A DNA stretch of 62,964 bases from a virus. This document shows, piece after piece, positions 62,187 through 62,964 of this stretch (position 1 is its first letter; each line of letters starts with the position of its first letter). The stretch covers positions 1 to 62,964 of the IMG/VR virus record IMGVR_UViG_3300027782_000084, one strand, 5' to 3'. The notes under the pieces are model-generated. The model was not told the origin of the DNA. It made no database searches and saw only the letters and a list, made by a program, of their open reading frames with translations. A program made the position numbers and the translations under genes.

Positions 62187-62964
62187 TTAGGCGACTAACT
62201 TCAAAAGCTCTTCGTCGCGGGTTTTTCCGCTGAAGACTTTGAGCAAGTCAGTGCTGACCCTCTCGCTATACTCATACCGCTCATCCGCAACGTTACGAGT
62301 CAGGAACTGCGTAGTAGCGTTGTAGAGGTTGTACAAGTTGCGATCATGATCCGCCTCGTAAGAGGGATTGCGCCAAACTGCTTCGATGCCTTCGCGCACC
62401 TTAGCAGAGATCACGCTCTTCTCTTCCAACTTGGTGAGTAAGGTCAAACCCTGCTCATCAGTGATTGCTCTCTGCGCCAACCTGTTGAAGATTGCCACAG
62501 AGTTGTCAACGCTGGAGATTGCATTCGCCAACGCATCACCAATGAAATCCAGATTAACGGCGAGGGTGTGCCTCTTCGTCATGCTGAACTCCTTGGTCAA
62601 CGACTTCATTCCGTTCAAACAAACCAAACGGAGGAAACCAAGCGAGAGGGAGACACGACTGGAGCGATCATAACTGTTGTTCACAGTTAATCTCAAACCA
62701 AGCACATCACCAACTGCACGCTTGCCAACTGGCTTCAACTGAGTTTTAAACTCAGGGAAGTCATAGCTAGCATAGAAACGGGATCCATCACGAACCACAA
62801 ACTTTTTGGAGCTGTGATTAGCGAGCATACTGTTCTGCGCTAGCGACTCTTCGACCATCGTCACGAGGTCTGCATTCTTCACCACACCATACTGCTCGGT
62901 GCAAACTCCGAGCGTCATGGGTTCGGGGGTATCACGGCGTACCATCCCGAAGTATCCTGTCCTC
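62187..62964 (-). CDS. DUF932-family protein (partial, N-terminus outside window)
   Basis: At least 258 residues; the frame stays open to the right edge (TGYFG before MVRRDTPEP), so the true start is outside. Features: EPMTLGVCTEQYGVVKNADL, FKTQLKPVGKRAVGDVLGLR, VSLSLGFLRLVCLNGM and YNATTQFLTR fit the DUF932 (phage/plasmid DUF945-like) family, of unknown function and often found next to antirestriction genes on mobile elements. Visibly GC-richer than the late region. Ends at a strong terminator. Confidence 0.78.
   Translation of the reverse strand, partial: RTGYFGMVRRDTPEPMTLGVCTEQYGVVKNADLVTMVEESLAQNSMLANHSSKKFVVRDGSRFYASYDFPEFKTQLKPVGKRAVGDVLGLRLTVNNSYDRSSRVSLSLGFLRLVCLNGMKSLTKEFSMTKRHTLAVNLDFIGDALANAISSVDNSVAIFNRLAQRAITDEQGLTLLTKLEEKSVISAKVREGIEAVWRNPSYEADHDRNLYNLYNATTQFLTRNVADERYEYSERVSTDLLKVFSGKTRDEELLKLVA

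Overview
The window is part of a tailed double-stranded DNA phage genome. It carries a terminase, portal, prohead protease/scaffold, major capsid protein, neck proteins, tail tube and tape measure, lysis genes, phage tRNAs and many fibre/adhesin genes. Most of it is AT-rich. No contractile sheath gene is visible, so a long non-contractile (siphovirus-like) tail is the simplest reading. The host is unknown. One late protein (25186-26370) and the holin look like types I associate with Verrucomicrobia and their phages, which is only a weak hint.

Layout. From 1 to about 52.9 kb almost everything is on the minus strand, so it is read from high to low coordinates. In transcription order: a small membrane protein, a PrimPol-like protein, a nucleotidyltransferase-fold protein and membrane/peptidase-like proteins (52.9-49.7 kb); PhoH ATPase (48.0-48.8); two virion-type proteins; a zinc ribbon and a divergent sigma factor (45.5-46.7); a possible small terminase, an ERCC4/XPF-type nuclease, terminase large subunit and portal (39.7-45.6); a long block of fibres and adhesins (27.7-39.7); a lysis block with holin, lipoproteins and a pesticin/T4-type muramidase (24.4-27.7); the capsid operon (20.6-24.4); a second adhesin block, including a 1580-residue repeat fibre and five tandem paralogues (7.4-20.2); neck, tail tube, putative tail chaperones and tape measure (1-7.4). 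About half of the late region is surface-recognition protein.

From 53.2 kb to the end lie small early-type genes on both strands: a SleB-like hydrolase, GP88-family, ArdC-like and DUF932-family proteins, many unknown small proteins and four tRNAs. Some genes here are visibly GC-richer than the late region.

Regulation is the most striking part. Late units begin just after an 8-base motif, AGTGTAAT, usually 5-17 bases from the start codon and without a -35 box. The phage sigma factor at 45548-46231 is a natural candidate reader. Early genes instead use sigma70-like promoters (TTGaca, a nearly invariant 16-base spacer, TAaacT-like -10) placed 5-8 bases from the ATG, which implies leaderless mRNAs. 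Many of these promoters have a 23-bp palindrome (half-sites AAGTCGTTGA and TCAACGACTT) centred 46 or 56-57 bases from the -10. In seven intergenic regions this palindrome is paired with a second copy exactly 48 bp away around a G-rich core, making a 71-bp cassette. I regard this repeated cassette/leaderless-promoter system as the best candidate for something undescribed. It recalls, but is not the same as, the mobile promoter/stem-loop cassettes of T4-type phages.
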